Positions 9,103 to 20,823 of a stretch of 64,000 nt of DNA are shown in pieces. Each line of letters begins with the position of its first letter. Within the stretch, counting starts at the first letter, position 1. The position numbers and the translations under genes were made by a program. This DNA is from Variovorax sp. PAMC 28711 (GTDB lineage: Bacteria > Pseudomonadota > Gammaproteobacteria > Burkholderiales > Burkholderiaceae_C), in contig NZ_CP014517.1 in assembly GCF_001577265.1 (NCBI RefSeq), positions 2,702,501 to 2,766,500 on the forward strand, read 5' to 3'. The notes under the pieces are model-generated. The model worked only from the letters and a program-made list of their open reading frames with translations, did no database searches and was not told where the DNA came from.

Positions 9103-10661
9103 ACAAGACGCTGCCTCGCCTGGCCGGCTTCGCGGTGGCGGGGCTCGCGCAGGCGCTCTCCATCGCGGCGCCCTGGAACGGGCAGCCGCTGTGGTGGCTG
9201 CAGATCCTGTCGCTGGCGTTTCTGGTCTGGCAACTGGACGCGATTCGGCAGCGCGCCGAGCCGAACGCATGGCGCCGTGGCCTGGGCTACGGATGGGTGT
9301 TCACCACCGCCTGGCTCTGCGGCACGTTCTGGTGGCTCTTCATTTCGTTGCACACCTATGGCGGACTCGCCGCGCCGCTGGCCGTGATCGCGGTGTTCGC
9401 GCTCGCTGCAGGGCTGGCGCTTTACTACGCGACCGCCTGTGCCTGCTTCGTCGCGTTCGCGCCAGCGGGGCGGGCGTGGAGCGCACTTTTCTTCGCGGCG
9501 CTCTGGACAGTGGGTGAGCTCCTTCGGAACAGCTGGTTCACCGGCTTTCCATGGGGCGCCGGTGGCTATGCGCATGTCGAGGGGCCGCTGGCACCGGCTG
9601 CCGCGTGGGTCGGCGTCTACGGCATGGGCGCGCTGTCGGCCGCAATCGCTGCCGCACTCGCGATGACGGTGCGCCGCACGCCGGGTGCCGCGTCTGCAAA
9701 ACGCCTCCTTCCACTGGCCGGCGTGGTGGCCATGCTGCTCGTGCCGACCGCGCTGAAGGGCGTGAGCGACGTGGCCGGTGACGCCACGCTGGCCCGCGGC
9801 AAGCTTGGCGTCGCGCTCCTGCAGGGCAACATTCCGCAGGACGAGAAGTTCATCCCGGGCGGCGGCGTGGCCACGGCATTGCGTTGGTATGGCGAGCAGC
9901 TCGGTGCGCCGCGTGCCTCGCTTACGATCACGCCCGAAACCGCCATCCCGCTCCTGCCGTCGCAATTGCCGAACGGGTATCTGCAGGGCATCGCCGAGCG
10001 CTACAGCACCGGTCAGCAGGCGGCGATCGTCGGCTTGCCGATCGGCAATGGCGACACCTACAGCAACGCGGTGCTCGGTTTCCAGCCGGGGCAAACCACG
10101 ACTTATCGCTACGACAAGCACCACCTGGTGCCGTTCGGCGAATTCGTGCCGTCGGTGTTTCGCTGGTTCACCAACCTCATGAACATCCCGCTCGGCGACT
10201 TTCGCAGCGGCGGACTGGGTCAGGCGCCTTTCCTGTGGCAAGGCCAGCGCATCGCGCCGAACATCTGCTACGAGGATCTGTTCGGCGACGAGATCGGCGC
10301 GAACTTCCGCGACGACGCGTCCGCACCGACCCTCCTGCTCAACGTGAGCAACATCGCCTGGTTCGGCGACTCGATCGCGATCGATCAGCACCTGTCGATC
10401 TCGCGCATGCGGTCGCTCGAGTTCGCGCGGCCGATGGTGCGTGCCACCAACACCGGCGCCACGGTGGTGATCGACCACCACGGGCGGGTCACGCACCAGC
10501 TCCCGCGCCTCACCCGCGGCGTGCTCGAGGCCGAAGTCGAAGGCCGTGCCGGACGAACGCCTTTCGCGCGCTGGGTGTCGACGTTCGGCCTGTGGCCGCT
10601 CTGGATCGCCTCTCTGCTGGTGATCGGCGCGACGATCGCGCTCAGCCGCCGCAGGCGCTGA
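9099..10661 (+). CDS. lnt: Apolipoprotein N-acyltransferase
   Basis: Lnt adds the third acyl chain to the N-terminal cysteine of lipoproteins in the inner membrane. The 520-residue product has several N-terminal transmembrane helices (to about residue 215), a periplasmic nitrilase-like domain and a final membrane helix (about 495-515). The catalytic triad is visible: E280 (TPETAIP), K340 (YDKHHLVPFGE) and C390 (NICYEDL), matching Glu267/Lys335/Cys387 of E. coli. The start is a TTG overlapping the corC stop (TTGA), the only good start before the first membrane helix. Length is normal. Confidence 0.95.
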   Translation: MNKTLPRLAGFAVAGLAQALSIAAPWNGQPLWWLQILSLAFLVWQLDAIRQRAEPNAWRRGLGYGWVFTTAWLCGTFWWLFISLHTYGGLAAPLAVIAVFALAAGLALYYATACACFVAFAPAGRAWSALFFAALWTVGELLRNSWFTGFPWGAGGYAHVEGPLAPAAAWVGVYGMGALSAAIAAALAMTVRRTPGAASAKRLLPLAGVVAMLLVPTALKGVSDVAGDATLARGKLGVALLQGNIPQDEKFIPGGGVATALRWYGEQLGAPRASLTITPETAIPLLPSQLPNGYLQGIAERYSTGQQAAIVGLPIGNGDTYSNAVLGFQPGQTTTYRYDKHHLVPFGEFVPSVFRWFTNLMNIPLGDFRSGGLGQAPFLWQGQRIAPNICYEDLFGDEIGANFRDDASAPTLLLNVSNIAWFGDSIAIDQHLSISRMRSLEFARPMVRATNTGATVVIDHHGRVTHQLPRLTRGVLEAEVEGRAGRTPFARWVSTFGLWPLWIASLLVIGATIALSRRRR

Positions 10662-10679
10662 AATTTGCGCGCGGCATGA

Positions 10680-12644
<1,965 letters not shown>

Positions 12645-12655
<11 letters not shown>

Positions 12656-13481
12656 GCGGTGCGGTGGCACTGTCGGCCAGACGAAGCGTGTGCGAGGCGG
12701 CGAGTTCGAAGCGGCCGGCGCCGGCTTCGCAGTCCCAGCGTTCGACCACGCACGCGCGCGGGCCGGCGTTCGGGGTGTAGCGGATCAGGTTGACGGAATT
12801 CGGCGCGCCCGAGCGCACCCGCGTCGAGATCGCGGTGCCGGCCTGCACCGCCCACAGCGCGCGCGCGCACCCCGCGAACGTCTCGTGCAAGGGCTGGACG
12901 AACGGCAGGTGGATGTGCCCCCCCAGCACGAGATCGGCACCGGCCGCCGACCAGCGCGGGACGGCGGCATCGCGTCCATGCAATCGGTTGGACAGGTCTT
13001 CGGCACGCGTCACCGCGACCGGCTGATGCACCACGACCACGCGCAACTGGTGCGGCGCGGCGCGGCGCAGTCGCTCGGCAACGCGCTCGATCTGCGCAGC
13101 AGACACTTCACCGTCTTCGTGGCGATACCAGCGCGTCGTGTTGAGGGCGATGGCAAGGCATCCGGGCAAGTCAACCACCGGCTCCAGCGTGTCGCCGAAC
13201 GCTTCCCGGTACCGGCCATACGGGTCGAGCAATCGCGCATGCAACGCGAACAGCGGGATGTCATGGTTGCCGGGGATGGCCAGCACCGCCGGTGCCCCGA
13301 GCCGCACCACGAAAGCCTTCGCCGCCTCGAACTGGACCCGCGTGGCGCGTTGCGTGATGTCGCCGGACAGCACGACCAGCCCCGGCGCTTCCGAATGCGC
13401 AAGCCGCTCCAGCGCTGCCATGACTGGCGCCTGCTCGGTGCCGAAGTGCGGGTCGGAAATCTGCAGCAGCACCCTGCTCAT
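12645..13481 (-). CDS. Metallophosphoesterase (calcineurin-like)
   Basis: A 278-residue soluble enzyme with the metal-binding signature of the family: D10/H12 in SDPHFG, VLSGDITQ, GNHDIPL, VVHQP and GGHIHLP. It resembles 3',5'-cyclic nucleotide phosphodiesterase CpdA and related phosphoesterases, though specificity cannot be decided. Its start overlaps the stop of the lipid kinase gene by ATGA (13478-13481) and its end overlaps the PAP2 gene, so all three are tightly coupled. The genomic context suggests a phospholipid or UDP-diacylglucosamine-type phosphoester substrate; that is inference. Confidence 0.87.
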
Positions 13482-14449
13482 TGGCGTGTCGCCTCCAGCT
13501 CGGCCGCGACGTCCGGCCGCACCAGCCAGAGCGGTTCTGGCGACACCCGAAAGTGCAGCGGCATCTGCATCCAGCCGATCTCGCCGTCGGTCGCGACCTT
13601 GACCCGCTTGCGCCCGCGCATCGGCTGGATGTGCAGTGATTCGAAAGAGAAGCTTTCGACGCTGTCAGCCTCGCCGAGCCGGCCGAGCGCGCCGCGCGCC
13701 AGCAGGCCCATCATCGCGAAGGCGCCCTGCGGTTTCAGTGCGATGGCTGCCAGCTGGCCCTGTTCCGGCGCATCGGCTTCGGCCAGGCCGACCTGGTGCA
13801 TCTGCAGCGCGTTGTTGGCCACGAACAGGGTCTGCGTGCGGATGTCGCGCTCCTTGCCGTTCCACGCCATGTGCAGGTGCCAGGGGCGCTCACCGCGCAG
13901 CACCGTGATCAGCCCCGACCAGAACGCCACCCAGCGATGCCGGCCGTACTGCGCCTTGAACGCCTCGCGGTCTTCGAGCAGTTTGGCGTACAGGCCCATG
14001 CTCGCGTTGACCAAAAACACCTGGTCGTTCACCAGGCCGACCTGCACCGCGCGCGGCGATTCGGTCAGCAGCACCTGGAGCGCTTCAGCGGTGTCCGACG
14101 GAATGCCGTGCGTCCGGCTGAAGTAATTGAAGGTGCCCTGCGGCAGCACGCCGAACGCGCACCCGCTGCCGAGCGTGGCCTGCGCCACTGCGTTGATGGT
14201 GCCGTCGCCGCCCGCTGCGACCACCACGCCGCGTGCCGCGCGCGCCGCCTCGACCGCCTCCCTGGCGAGCGTCTTGATCTTGCCCGGTGCATCGATCAGG
14301 AAGATGCGGCACTCGCGGCCTGCGGCGGCGCAACCGGCCTCGATGACCGCACGCGCGTCTTCGGCCGCTCCGTGGCCGGAGCCGGAATTCAGGACGATCA
14401 ACAACGGCGGGGATTCAGTGATCGCGAGGGGCGTCATGGCAGCGTTCAA
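13478..14449 (-). CDS. Diacylglycerol/lipid kinase family protein
   Basis: A 323-residue protein of the DagK-catalytic (YegS/DgkB/sphingosine kinase) family. The nucleotide-binding N-terminal domain has [11 protein letters not shown] and the hallmark GGDGTIN, followed by [13 protein letters not shown]. The C-terminal beta domain ends with [18 protein letters not shown], also conserved in the family. It should phosphorylate a lipid with a free hydroxyl, such as diacylglycerol. A second ATG at 14437 (MTPLAITE) is equally possible as start. First gene of the kinase-phosphoesterase-PAP2 operon, which pairs lipid phosphorylation with lipid dephosphorylation. Confidence 0.87.
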   Translation of the reverse strand: MNAAMTPLAITESPPLLIVLNSGSGHGAAEDARAVIEAGCAAAGRECRIFLIDAPGKIKTLAREAVEAARAARGVVVAAGGDGTINAVAQATLGSGCAFGVLPQGTFNYFSRTHGIPSDTAEALQVLLTESPRAVQVGLVNDQVFLVNASMGLYAKLLEDREAFKAQYGRHRWVAFWSGLITVLRGERPWHLHMAWNGKERDIRTQTLFVANNALQMHQVGLAEADAPEQGQLAAIALKPQGAFAMMGLLARGALGRLGEADSVESFSFESLHIQPMRGRKRVKVATDGEIGWMQMPLHFRVSPEPLWLVRPDVAAELEATRQ

Positions 14450-14596
14450 AAAGGTATTTGCAGGTTTATCGCCGATACGAGGCCCGCCCCACGGCGGGCA
14501 ATGGCGCGGTGCGGTGTCGGAAGGCGGCCATTCGGCGGCAGCGCGCCCGTAAAATCAAAGGCTCCCTGCGCTATCGGGCCGCTCCTGCGTTCTCAC

Positions 14597-15502
14597 ATGC
14601 TGACCTTCCAACAAATCATTCTCAAACTGCAGTCGTACTGGGCCGAACAAGGCTGCGCATTGCTCCAGCCTTACGACATGGAGGTCGGTGCGGGCACCTC
14701 GCACACCGCCACCTTCCTGCGCGCGCTTGGTCCCGAACCCTGGAAGGCGGCCTATGTGCAGCCCAGCCGCCGCCCCAAGGACGGCCGCTACGGCGAGAAC
14801 CCGAACCGCCTGCAGCATTACTACCAGTACCAGGTCGTCCTGAAGCCCGCGCCGTCGAACATCCTCGAGCTGTACCTCGGTTCGCTCGAAGCACTCGGCT
14901 TCGACCTGAAGAAGAACGACATCCGCTTCGTCGAGGACGACTGGGAGAACCCCACGCTCGGTGCCTGGGGTCTGGGCTGGGAAGTGTGGCTCAACGGCAT
15001 GGAGGTGACGCAGTTCACCTACTTTCAGCAGGTCGGCGGCATCGACTGCAAGCCGATCACTGGCGAGATCACCTACGGGCTGGAGCGGCTGGCGATGTAC
15101 CTGCAGCAGAAGGAAAGCATTTACGAACTGCAATGGGCGCCCGGCGTCACCTACGGCGACGTGTACCACCAGAACGAGGTCGAACAGTCGACCTACAACT
15201 TCGAGCATTCGGACGCCGACTTCCTCTTCACCGCCTTCAACGCGCACGAGAAGCAGGCCAAGCACCTGATGACCGAACAACTGGCGCTGCCGGCCTACGA
15301 GCAGGTGCTCAAGGCCGCACACAGCTTCAATCTGCTGGACGCCCGCGGCGCCATCAGCGTGACCGAACGCGCCGCCTACATCGGCCGCATCCGCAACCTC
15401 GCCCGCAGCGTCGCGCAGAGCTACTACGAGAGCCGTGAACGGCTCGGTTTCCCGATGGCACCGCCCGAGTGGGTGGCCCAGATGACGAAGAAGGCGGCCT
15501 GA
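14597..15502 (+). CDS. glyQ: Glycine--tRNA ligase, alpha subunit
   Basis: The 301-residue catalytic subunit of the bacterial alpha2beta2 glycyl-tRNA synthetase, charging tRNA-Gly with glycine. It begins with [15 protein letters not shown] and carries the class II motifs [14 protein letters not shown] and [20 protein letters not shown]. Length agrees with the family (about 300). A TAAAAT box lies at 14550-14555, about 45 bases before the ATG, and may be a promoter -10 element. glyS follows after three bases. Confidence 0.97.
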   Translation: MLTFQQIILKLQSYWAEQGCALLQPYDMEVGAGTSHTATFLRALGPEPWKAAYVQPSRRPKDGRYGENPNRLQHYYQYQVVLKPAPSNILELYLGSLEALGFDLKKNDIRFVEDDWENPTLGAWGLGWEVWLNGMEVTQFTYFQQVGGIDCKPITGEITYGLERLAMYLQQKESIYELQWAPGVTYGDVYHQNEVEQSTYNFEHSDADFLFTAFNAHEKQAKHLMTEQLALPAYEQVLKAAHSFNLLDARGAISVTERAAYIGRIRNLARSVAQSYYESRERLGFPMAPPEWVAQMTKKAA

Positions 15503-15505
15503 GCG

Positions 15506-17656
15506 ATGACGAGTGTGCAAAAGAACCTGCTGGTCGAACTCTTCGTCGAAGAGCTGCCGCCCAAGGCCTTGAAGAAGCTCGGCGATGCGTTCGCCGGCGT
15601 GCTGCGCGACCAGCTCGTGGCGCAAGGTCTGGCTAGTGCCGATTCGGTGCTGACCGCCTATGCCTCGCCGCGTCGGCTGGCGGCGCACCTGACCAGCGTC
15701 ATTGCGCAGGCAGCCGATAAAGCCGTGTCGCAAAAGCTGATGCCGGTGGCCGTGGGGCTCGATGCGTCGGGGCAGGCGACGCCGGCGTTGCTCAAGCGGC
15801 TTGCGGGCTTGGGTGCCGACGCGTCCGCAGTGGCGGGACTCAAGCGCGCGCAAGACGGCAAGGCCGAAGCGCTCTTCTACGAGAGCACCGCGAGGGGCGC
15901 TGCGCTGGCCGAGGGCCTTCAGAAGGCGCTGGCCGATGCCATCGCCAGGCTGCCGATTCCCAAGGTCATGAGCTACCAGCTCGAAACCCATTGCGAACTG
16001 CCGGGCTGGAGCAGCGTGAGCTTCGTGCGTCCGGCGCACGGCCTCGTGGCGCTGCATGGCGCCGAGGTCGTCGCGATCGAGGCGCTGGGGCTCCAGGCCG
16101 GGCGCGACACGCACGGCCACCGCTTCGAGGCCGCGGTCGATCCGGTCGTGCTGCGCGACGCCGACAGCTACGCGCAGCAGCTCGCCGACGACGGCGCGGT
16201 GATCGCCAGCTTCGACGCACGACGCGCCGAGATCGCGCGCCAGCTCGCAGCCGCTGTGGTGAAGGTCGGCGGCGGCGCGAAGCCGATCGACGACGATGCG
16301 CTGCTCGACGAGGTCACCGCCCTGGTCGAACGCCCGAACGTGCTGGTCTGCAGCTTCGAGCGCGAGTTCCTCGAGGTGCCGCAGGAGTGCCTCATCCTCA
16401 CGATGAAGGCCAACCAGAAATACTTCCCGCTGCTCGACGCGGCCGGCAAGCTGACCCACCAGTTCCTCGTCGTCAGCAACATCACGCCGGACGACGCGAG
16501 CGCGGTGATCCAGGGCAACGAGCGCGTGGTGCGCCCGCGCCTGGCCGACGCCAAGTTCTTCTTCGACCAGGACCGCAAGAAGTCGCTCGCCTCGCGCGTC
16601 GAATCGCTGGGGAAAGTGGTCTATCACAACAAGCTCGGAACGCAGGGCGAACGCGTGACGCGCGTGATGAAGATCGCTGAAGCGATCGCGTCCCGGCTCG
16701 CCGTCTCGACGGGCGATGCGACGCTTCCGGCGCACGCGGTGCAAGCCGCCCAGCTGGCCAAGGCCGACCTCGTGACCGACATGGTCGGTGAGTTCCCCGA
16801 GTTGCAGGGCACGATGGGCCGTTACTACGCGTTGCACGACGGCCTCGATGCCTCGGTCGCCGATGCCATCGAAGACCACTACAAGCCACGCTTCGCCGGC
16901 GACACGCTGCCGCGCGGCGATGTCGGCGTGGTGGTGGCGCTGGCCGACAAGCTCGAGACGCTGGCCGGCATGTTCGGTATCGGCAACCTGCCCACCGGCG
17001 ACCGCGATCCGTTCGCGCTGCGCCGCCATGCGCTCGGCGTGATCCGCATGCTGATCGAGAAAGACCTGCCGCTCGACCTCGCCGCCCTGCTCGGCGATGC
17101 TGCCGCGCAATTCAGGGGCATCGAAGGCTTCGATGCGGAGCGCGCGACCGTCGCGTTGCAGGGTTTCATCCTCGACCGTCTCGCCGGCAGCCTGCGCGAG
17201 CAGGGCGCCAGCGCACAGGAAGTCGATGCGGTGCTCGCGCCGCTGCCGCAGCGCCTGGGCGAAGTGCCCAAGCTGCTCGCCGCCGTGCGCGCCTTTGCTG
17301 CGCTGCCCGAAGCCGCTGCGCTCGCTGCGGCCAACAAGCGCATCGGCAACATTCTGAAGAAGGCGCCCGAGGCCGATGCGCATGTGAGCGAGTTGCTGCT
17401 GCAGGAGCCAGCGGAGAAGGCACTGCACGCCGCGATGGCGGCCACCGTGCCGGCCGCCAATGCGCAGTTCGATGCGGGCGATTACGCCGCGTCGCTGCAA
17501 ACGCTGGCCGCGCTGCGCGCACCCGTCGACGCCTTCTTCGACGGCGTAATGGTCAACGCCGAGCAGCCCGACCTGCGGCTCAACCGCCTCGGTTTGCTGA
17601 AGTCGCTGCACGAAGCCATGAACCGGGTCGCGCAGCTCGAACGCCTCGCCACCTGA
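15506..17656 (+). CDS. glyS: Glycine--tRNA ligase, beta subunit
   Basis: The 716-residue beta subunit of tetrameric glycyl-tRNA synthetase, which binds the tRNA. The N-terminus (LLVELFVEELPPKALKKLG) and blocks such as LITMKANQKYFPL-like LILTMKANQKYF and GRYYALHDG are characteristic. An HD-like domain occupies the centre and a DALR-type anticodon-binding region the C-terminus (VDAFFDGVMVNAE). Length is typical for proteobacteria (about 690-720). It sits three bases behind glyQ and ten before gmhB in an operon. Confidence 0.97.
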   Translation: MTSVQKNLLVELFVEELPPKALKKLGDAFAGVLRDQLVAQGLASADSVLTAYASPRRLAAHLTSVIAQAADKAVSQKLMPVAVGLDASGQATPALLKRLAGLGADASAVAGLKRAQDGKAEALFYESTARGAALAEGLQKALADAIARLPIPKVMSYQLETHCELPGWSSVSFVRPAHGLVALHGAEVVAIEALGLQAGRDTHGHRFEAAVDPVVLRDADSYAQQLADDGAVIASFDARRAEIARQLAAAVVKVGGGAKPIDDDALLDEVTALVERPNVLVCSFEREFLEVPQECLILTMKANQKYFPLLDAAGKLTHQFLVVSNITPDDASAVIQGNERVVRPRLADAKFFFDQDRKKSLASRVESLGKVVYHNKLGTQGERVTRVMKIAEAIASRLAVSTGDATLPAHAVQAAQLAKADLVTDMVGEFPELQGTMGRYYALHDGLDASVADAIEDHYKPRFAGDTLPRGDVGVVVALADKLETLAGMFGIGNLPTGDRDPFALRRHALGVIRMLIEKDLPLDLAALLGDAAAQFRGIEGFDAERATVALQGFILDRLAGSLREQGASAQEVDAVLAPLPQRLGEVPKLLAAVRAFAALPEAAALAAANKRIGNILKKAPEADAHVSELLLQEPAEKALHAAMAATVPAANAQFDAGDYAASLQTLAALRAPVDAFFDGVMVNAEQPDLRLNRLGLLKSLHEAMNRVAQLERLAT

Positions 17657-17666
17657 ACGCCACCCC

Positions 17667-18245
17667 ATGAAGCTCGTCATCCTCGACCGCAACGGCACGA
17701 TCAACGTGAACCGCGACGACTTCGTCAAGAGCGAAGTCGAATGGACGCCGCTGCCCGGTGCGCTCGCCGCCATCGCTCGGCTCAACCACGCGGGTTGGCA
17801 TGTGGTGATCGCGTCGAACCAGTCGGGGCTCGGGCGTGGCCTGTTCGACGTGGCGTCGCTCAACCTGATGCACGCGAAGATGCACAAGATGCTGGCCGGT
17901 GTCGGCGGCAAGGTCGATGCGGTGTTCTATTGCCCGCACAGCCCGGACGAGAACTGCGATTGCCGCAAGCCCCGCCCGGGCCTGTTCCAGCAGATCGGCG
18001 ACCGCTACGGCATCTCGCTGGTCGGCGTGCCGACCTGCGGCGACAGCATGCGCGACCTGCAGGCCGGTGCGGCGGTGGGCTGCGAGCCGCACCTCGTGCT
18101 GACCGGCATGGGCGCCGCCTGCCGCGGCGTGCAGCTACCGCCGGACTACCCGCCGAATTCCATGGTCCACGAAGACCTCGCGGCCTTCGTCGACTTCCTG
18201 CTGGTTCGCGAAGCGAACGCAGCAGCCCTGAAAGTAGCAGTCTGA
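17667..18245 (+). CDS. gmhB: D,D-heptose 1,7-bisphosphate phosphatase-like HAD protein
   Basis: A 192-residue HAD phosphatase of the GmhB type, which dephosphorylates heptose 1,7-bisphosphate in ADP-heptose synthesis for LPS. Family marks are the zinc-binding CPHSPDENCDC, SNQSGLGRG and RKPRPGLF. The nucleophile is D7 in LDRNGTIN. At D+2, where the family has the general acid/base Asp (DxD), there is Asn9 (codon AAC), which could cripple catalysis or reflect altered function. The rest of the protein is intact. It lies in the glyQS-gmhB-plsC-ygjP operon; its stop overlaps the plsC start by one base. Identity as GmhB rather than histidinol-phosphatase rests on length and context. Confidence 0.85.
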   Translation: MKLVILDRNGTINVNRDDFVKSEVEWTPLPGALAAIARLNHAGWHVVIASNQSGLGRGLFDVASLNLMHAKMHKMLAGVGGKVDAVFYCPHSPDENCDCRKPRPGLFQQIGDRYGISLVGVPTCGDSMRDLQAGAAVGCEPHLVLTGMGAACRGVQLPPDYPPNSMVHEDLAAFVDFLLVREANAAALKVAV

Positions 18246-18979
18246 TGGCGTTCATTCGTTCCGTGATCCACGCACTGTGGATGCTCGTCACCGTGGTGCC
18301 GTGGGGCATCATCATGTGCGTCAGCTCGATCTGGAAGCGCGGCATTCCGCTCTACTGGATGGCCGAACGCTGGCTGCGCTGGGCCATTGGCGGCGCGCGC
18401 CTGATCCTCGGCATCCAGACGCGGGTCACCGGCATGGAAAACCTGCCGACCGACCAGCTCGCCGGCGCGGTGTTGCTGGTCAAGCACCAGTCGACCTTCG
18501 AGACCTTCCTGATGCCCACGCTGATGCCGCACCCGCTGGCTTTCGTGTTCAAGCGCGAACTGATCTACGTGCCCTTCTTCGGCTGGGCCATGGCGCGGCT
18601 CGACATGATCCACATCGACCGCAGCCAGAAGGCGCAGGCTTTCAACAAGGTCGTGAGCCAGGGCCGCACGCTGCTGGCGCAGGGCATCTGGATCATCATG
18701 TTCCCCGAAGGCACGCGGATCCCGCGCGGCCAGAAGGGCACTTACAAGAACGGCGGCACGCGCCTGGCCTGCGAGACCGGCGTGCCGGTGATCCCGATCG
18801 CGGTCACGTCGGCCAAGGTGTGGCCGCGCAAGGCGTTCGTCAAGCGCCCGGGCATCGTCGACGTGTCGATCGGCCCGGCAATCCCGAGCATCGGCCGCAA
18901 GCCCGACGAGCTGATGCGCGAAGTCGAAGCCTGGATCGAAGCCGAAATGCGGCGCCTCGACCCCGAAGCCTACGTCTGA
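18245..18979 (+). CDS. plsC: 1-acyl-sn-glycerol-3-phosphate acyltransferase
   Basis: A 244-residue membrane-associated acyltransferase that makes phosphatidic acid from lysophosphatidic acid. A hydrophobic N-terminal helix (about residues 5-27) precedes the PlsC domain. Motif I reads KHQSTFET, so the His (H81) is followed by Glu86 rather than the more common Asp (HX4E); I recall this variant from a known subfamily. Motif III is MFPEGTRIPRG and motif IV VPVIPIAV. It starts with an ATG overlapping the gmhB stop. Role in phospholipid synthesis is secure; substrate preference is not visible. Confidence 0.92.
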   Translation: MAFIRSVIHALWMLVTVVPWGIIMCVSSIWKRGIPLYWMAERWLRWAIGGARLILGIQTRVTGMENLPTDQLAGAVLLVKHQSTFETFLMPTLMPHPLAFVFKRELIYVPFFGWAMARLDMIHIDRSQKAQAFNKVVSQGRTLLAQGIWIIMFPEGTRIPRGQKGTYKNGGTRLACETGVPVIPIAVTSAKVWPRKAFVKRPGIVDVSIGPAIPSIGRKPDELMREVEAWIEAEMRRLDPEAYV

Positions 18980-18987
18980 GGCCCGCC

Positions 18988-19905
18988 ATGCGCAGCTTGC
19001 TGCAGTTCACGCTGGACCTGTTCGATGGCATCGGCGACGCCGAGCCGATGCCGGTGCCCGAGAAGAAGTTCAAGCCGGAGCGCGTGGACACGCCGGCCGC
19101 AGCGCCGGCCTTGCCGCTCAAGGATGCGATGACGCTTGCGCGCTTCGTGCACCCGCGCGCCACGCGCGAAGCGGTGCTCGGCAATGCCCGCGTCGCCTAT
19201 GAATTCACGCGCGGCAAGCGCCGCACCATCGGTTTCGTCGTCGGCGCCGAGGGCCTGTCGGTGCGGGCGCCGCGCTGGGTCAACCTGCGTGACGTCGACG
19301 CTGCGGTTCAGGAGAAAGCCGACTGGATCGTGCGCAAGCTCGGCGAAACGCAGCAGCGCCATGCGCGGCTCGAATCGGCGCGCATCGACTGGAAGGACGG
19401 CGTGCGCTTTCCGTTCCTCGGTGAGCCGGTGGTGGTGCGTCTCGATCCGCGCCACGGGCATTCGGGTGTCGGCGGTGCGGTGCTCGAAACCGAGGCGGCG
19501 GAGGGTGGCGAGCAGCGGACGTTGCGCCTGGCCGTCGCGCAAACCGCCGCGCCCGAGCAGATCCGCGACGCCGCGCAAGCGTGGCTGACGCGGCAGGCGC
19601 GCCGCCTGTTCATCGAACGGCTTGACCACTTCGCGCCGCAACTCGGCGTGCAGTGGAAGAAGCTGGCGCTGTCGAATGCGGCCACGCGCTGGGGCAGCGC
19701 GAGCTCGGACGGATCGATCCGGCTCAACTGGCGACTGATCCACTTCCGGCTAACGGTGATCGACTACGTGGTCGCGCACGAGCTGAGCCATCTGCGCGTG
19801 ATGGACCACAGCGCGCGCTTCTGGGACACCGTTGAGACCGTGGTGCCGGACTACAACACCCTGCGCAAGCAGTTGAAAGACGAAGCCGTCCCGCGCTGGG
19901 ACTAG
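18988..19905 (+). CDS. YgjP-like zinc metallopeptidase domain protein
   Basis: A 305-residue protein of the YgjP/DUF45 (M48-like) family. The C-terminal half has the core, with RWGSASSDGSIRLNWRL and zinc ligands HELSH (H264, H268; catalytic E265) plus probable third ligand H274. The N-terminal 50 residues are an Ala/Pro-rich extension. The start at 18988 follows the plsC stop by eight bases; the same frame is open far upstream only as a shadow of plsC. YgjP proteins are assumed to be metallopeptidases, but their substrates are not established. The stop overlaps that of the convergent SDR gene by four bases. Confidence 0.88.
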   Translation: MRSLLQFTLDLFDGIGDAEPMPVPEKKFKPERVDTPAAAPALPLKDAMTLARFVHPRATREAVLGNARVAYEFTRGKRRTIGFVVGAEGLSVRAPRWVNLRDVDAAVQEKADWIVRKLGETQQRHARLESARIDWKDGVRFPFLGEPVVVRLDPRHGHSGVGGAVLETEAAEGGEQRTLRLAVAQTAAPEQIRDAAQAWLTRQARRLFIERLDHFAPQLGVQWKKLALSNAATRWGSASSDGSIRLNWRLIHFRLTVIDYVVAHELSHLRVMDHSARFWDTVETVVPDYNTLRKQLKDEAVPRWD

Positions 19906-20672
19906 CGCGAGTACGCCACGCCGCCGTCGACGATGAGCGTGGAACCGACCACGTAGTCGCCAGCGCGCGACGCCAAATAGATCGCCGCGCCCGCCATGTC
20001 TTCCGGCGTACCGATGCGACCAGCCGGGATGCGCTCCTTCACCTCGTCGCCGTGGTCGCGCGCGTCCTTGTTCATGTCGGAGGCGAAGGCGCCCGGCGCG
20101 ATCGCGCTCACGGCGATGCGGTGCTTCGCGAGGTGCAGCGCCATGCGCTTGGTCAGGTGGATCAGGCCGCCCTTGCTGGCTGCGTACGAATACGTTTCCT
20201 GCGGGTTGACCGACACGCCGTCGATCGACGCGATGTTGATCACCTTGGCCAGGTGGTCGGTGGCCGCGGCCTTGAGCATGGGCGTGAGCGCCTGGGTCAG
20301 GAAGAAGGGCGTCTTCAGGTTCAGGTCGACCACCTTGTCCCAGCCGCTTTCGGGGAACTCGTCGTACGGTGCGCCCCAGGCGGCCCCGGCGTTGTTCACC
20401 AGGATGTCGAGCGTCTTCTCGTGCTTCGAATAGGCGGCGACCAGCGCCTGTGCGCCCTCGAGTGTCGACACGTCGGCCGGCAGCGAGATGCACTGGCCGA
20501 AGGCCGACAGCTCCTTCGCGGTCTGGTCGCAGGCCGTGGCCTTGCGCGCCGAGATGTAGACGCGCGCGCCTTGCGCCAGGTAGCCCTCGGCGATCATGCG
20601 GCCGATGCCGCGCGAGCCGCCGGTGATGAGTGCGGTGCGGCCTTTGAGCGAAAAGAGTTGGCTGGTGTCCAT
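19902..20672 (-). CDS. Short-chain dehydrogenase/reductase
   Basis: A 256-residue classical SDR. The cofactor motif is TGGSRGIG (17-24), the structural motif LVNNAG, and the catalytic set Ser149, Tyr163 and Lys167 (YSYAASK). Arg21 in the glycine motif and the following basic residues suggest NADP(H). The end AIYLASRAGDYVVGSTLIVDGG is typical. The sequence resembles 3-oxoacyl-ACP reductase/RhlG-type and gluconate-dehydrogenase-like SDRs; the real substrate cannot be assigned. It is transcribed alone, convergent with the YgjP-like gene. Confidence 0.88.
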   Translation of the reverse strand: MDTSQLFSLKGRTALITGGSRGIGRMIAEGYLAQGARVYISARKATACDQTAKELSAFGQCISLPADVSTLEGAQALVAAYSKHEKTLDILVNNAGAAWGAPYDEFPESGWDKVVDLNLKTPFFLTQALTPMLKAAATDHLAKVINIASIDGVSVNPQETYSYAASKGGLIHLTKRMALHLAKHRIAVSAIAPGAFASDMNKDARDHGDEVKERIPAGRIGTPEDMAGAAIYLASRAGDYVVGSTLIVDGGVAYSR

Positions 20673-20823
20673 GGGGTTGTCTCCTGGGGTTGTCGTGGCT
20701 GGAAAAGATGCAGCCCGCGCAGCTTAGTGGCGCACCCGGCCGGGCGCCGTCACCTTGGCGCCAGCCCCTGTCTCCATCGTCGGGGGGAGGCCGCGTGCGG
20801 CCATGTTTCCTAAGCTGGCGCGC

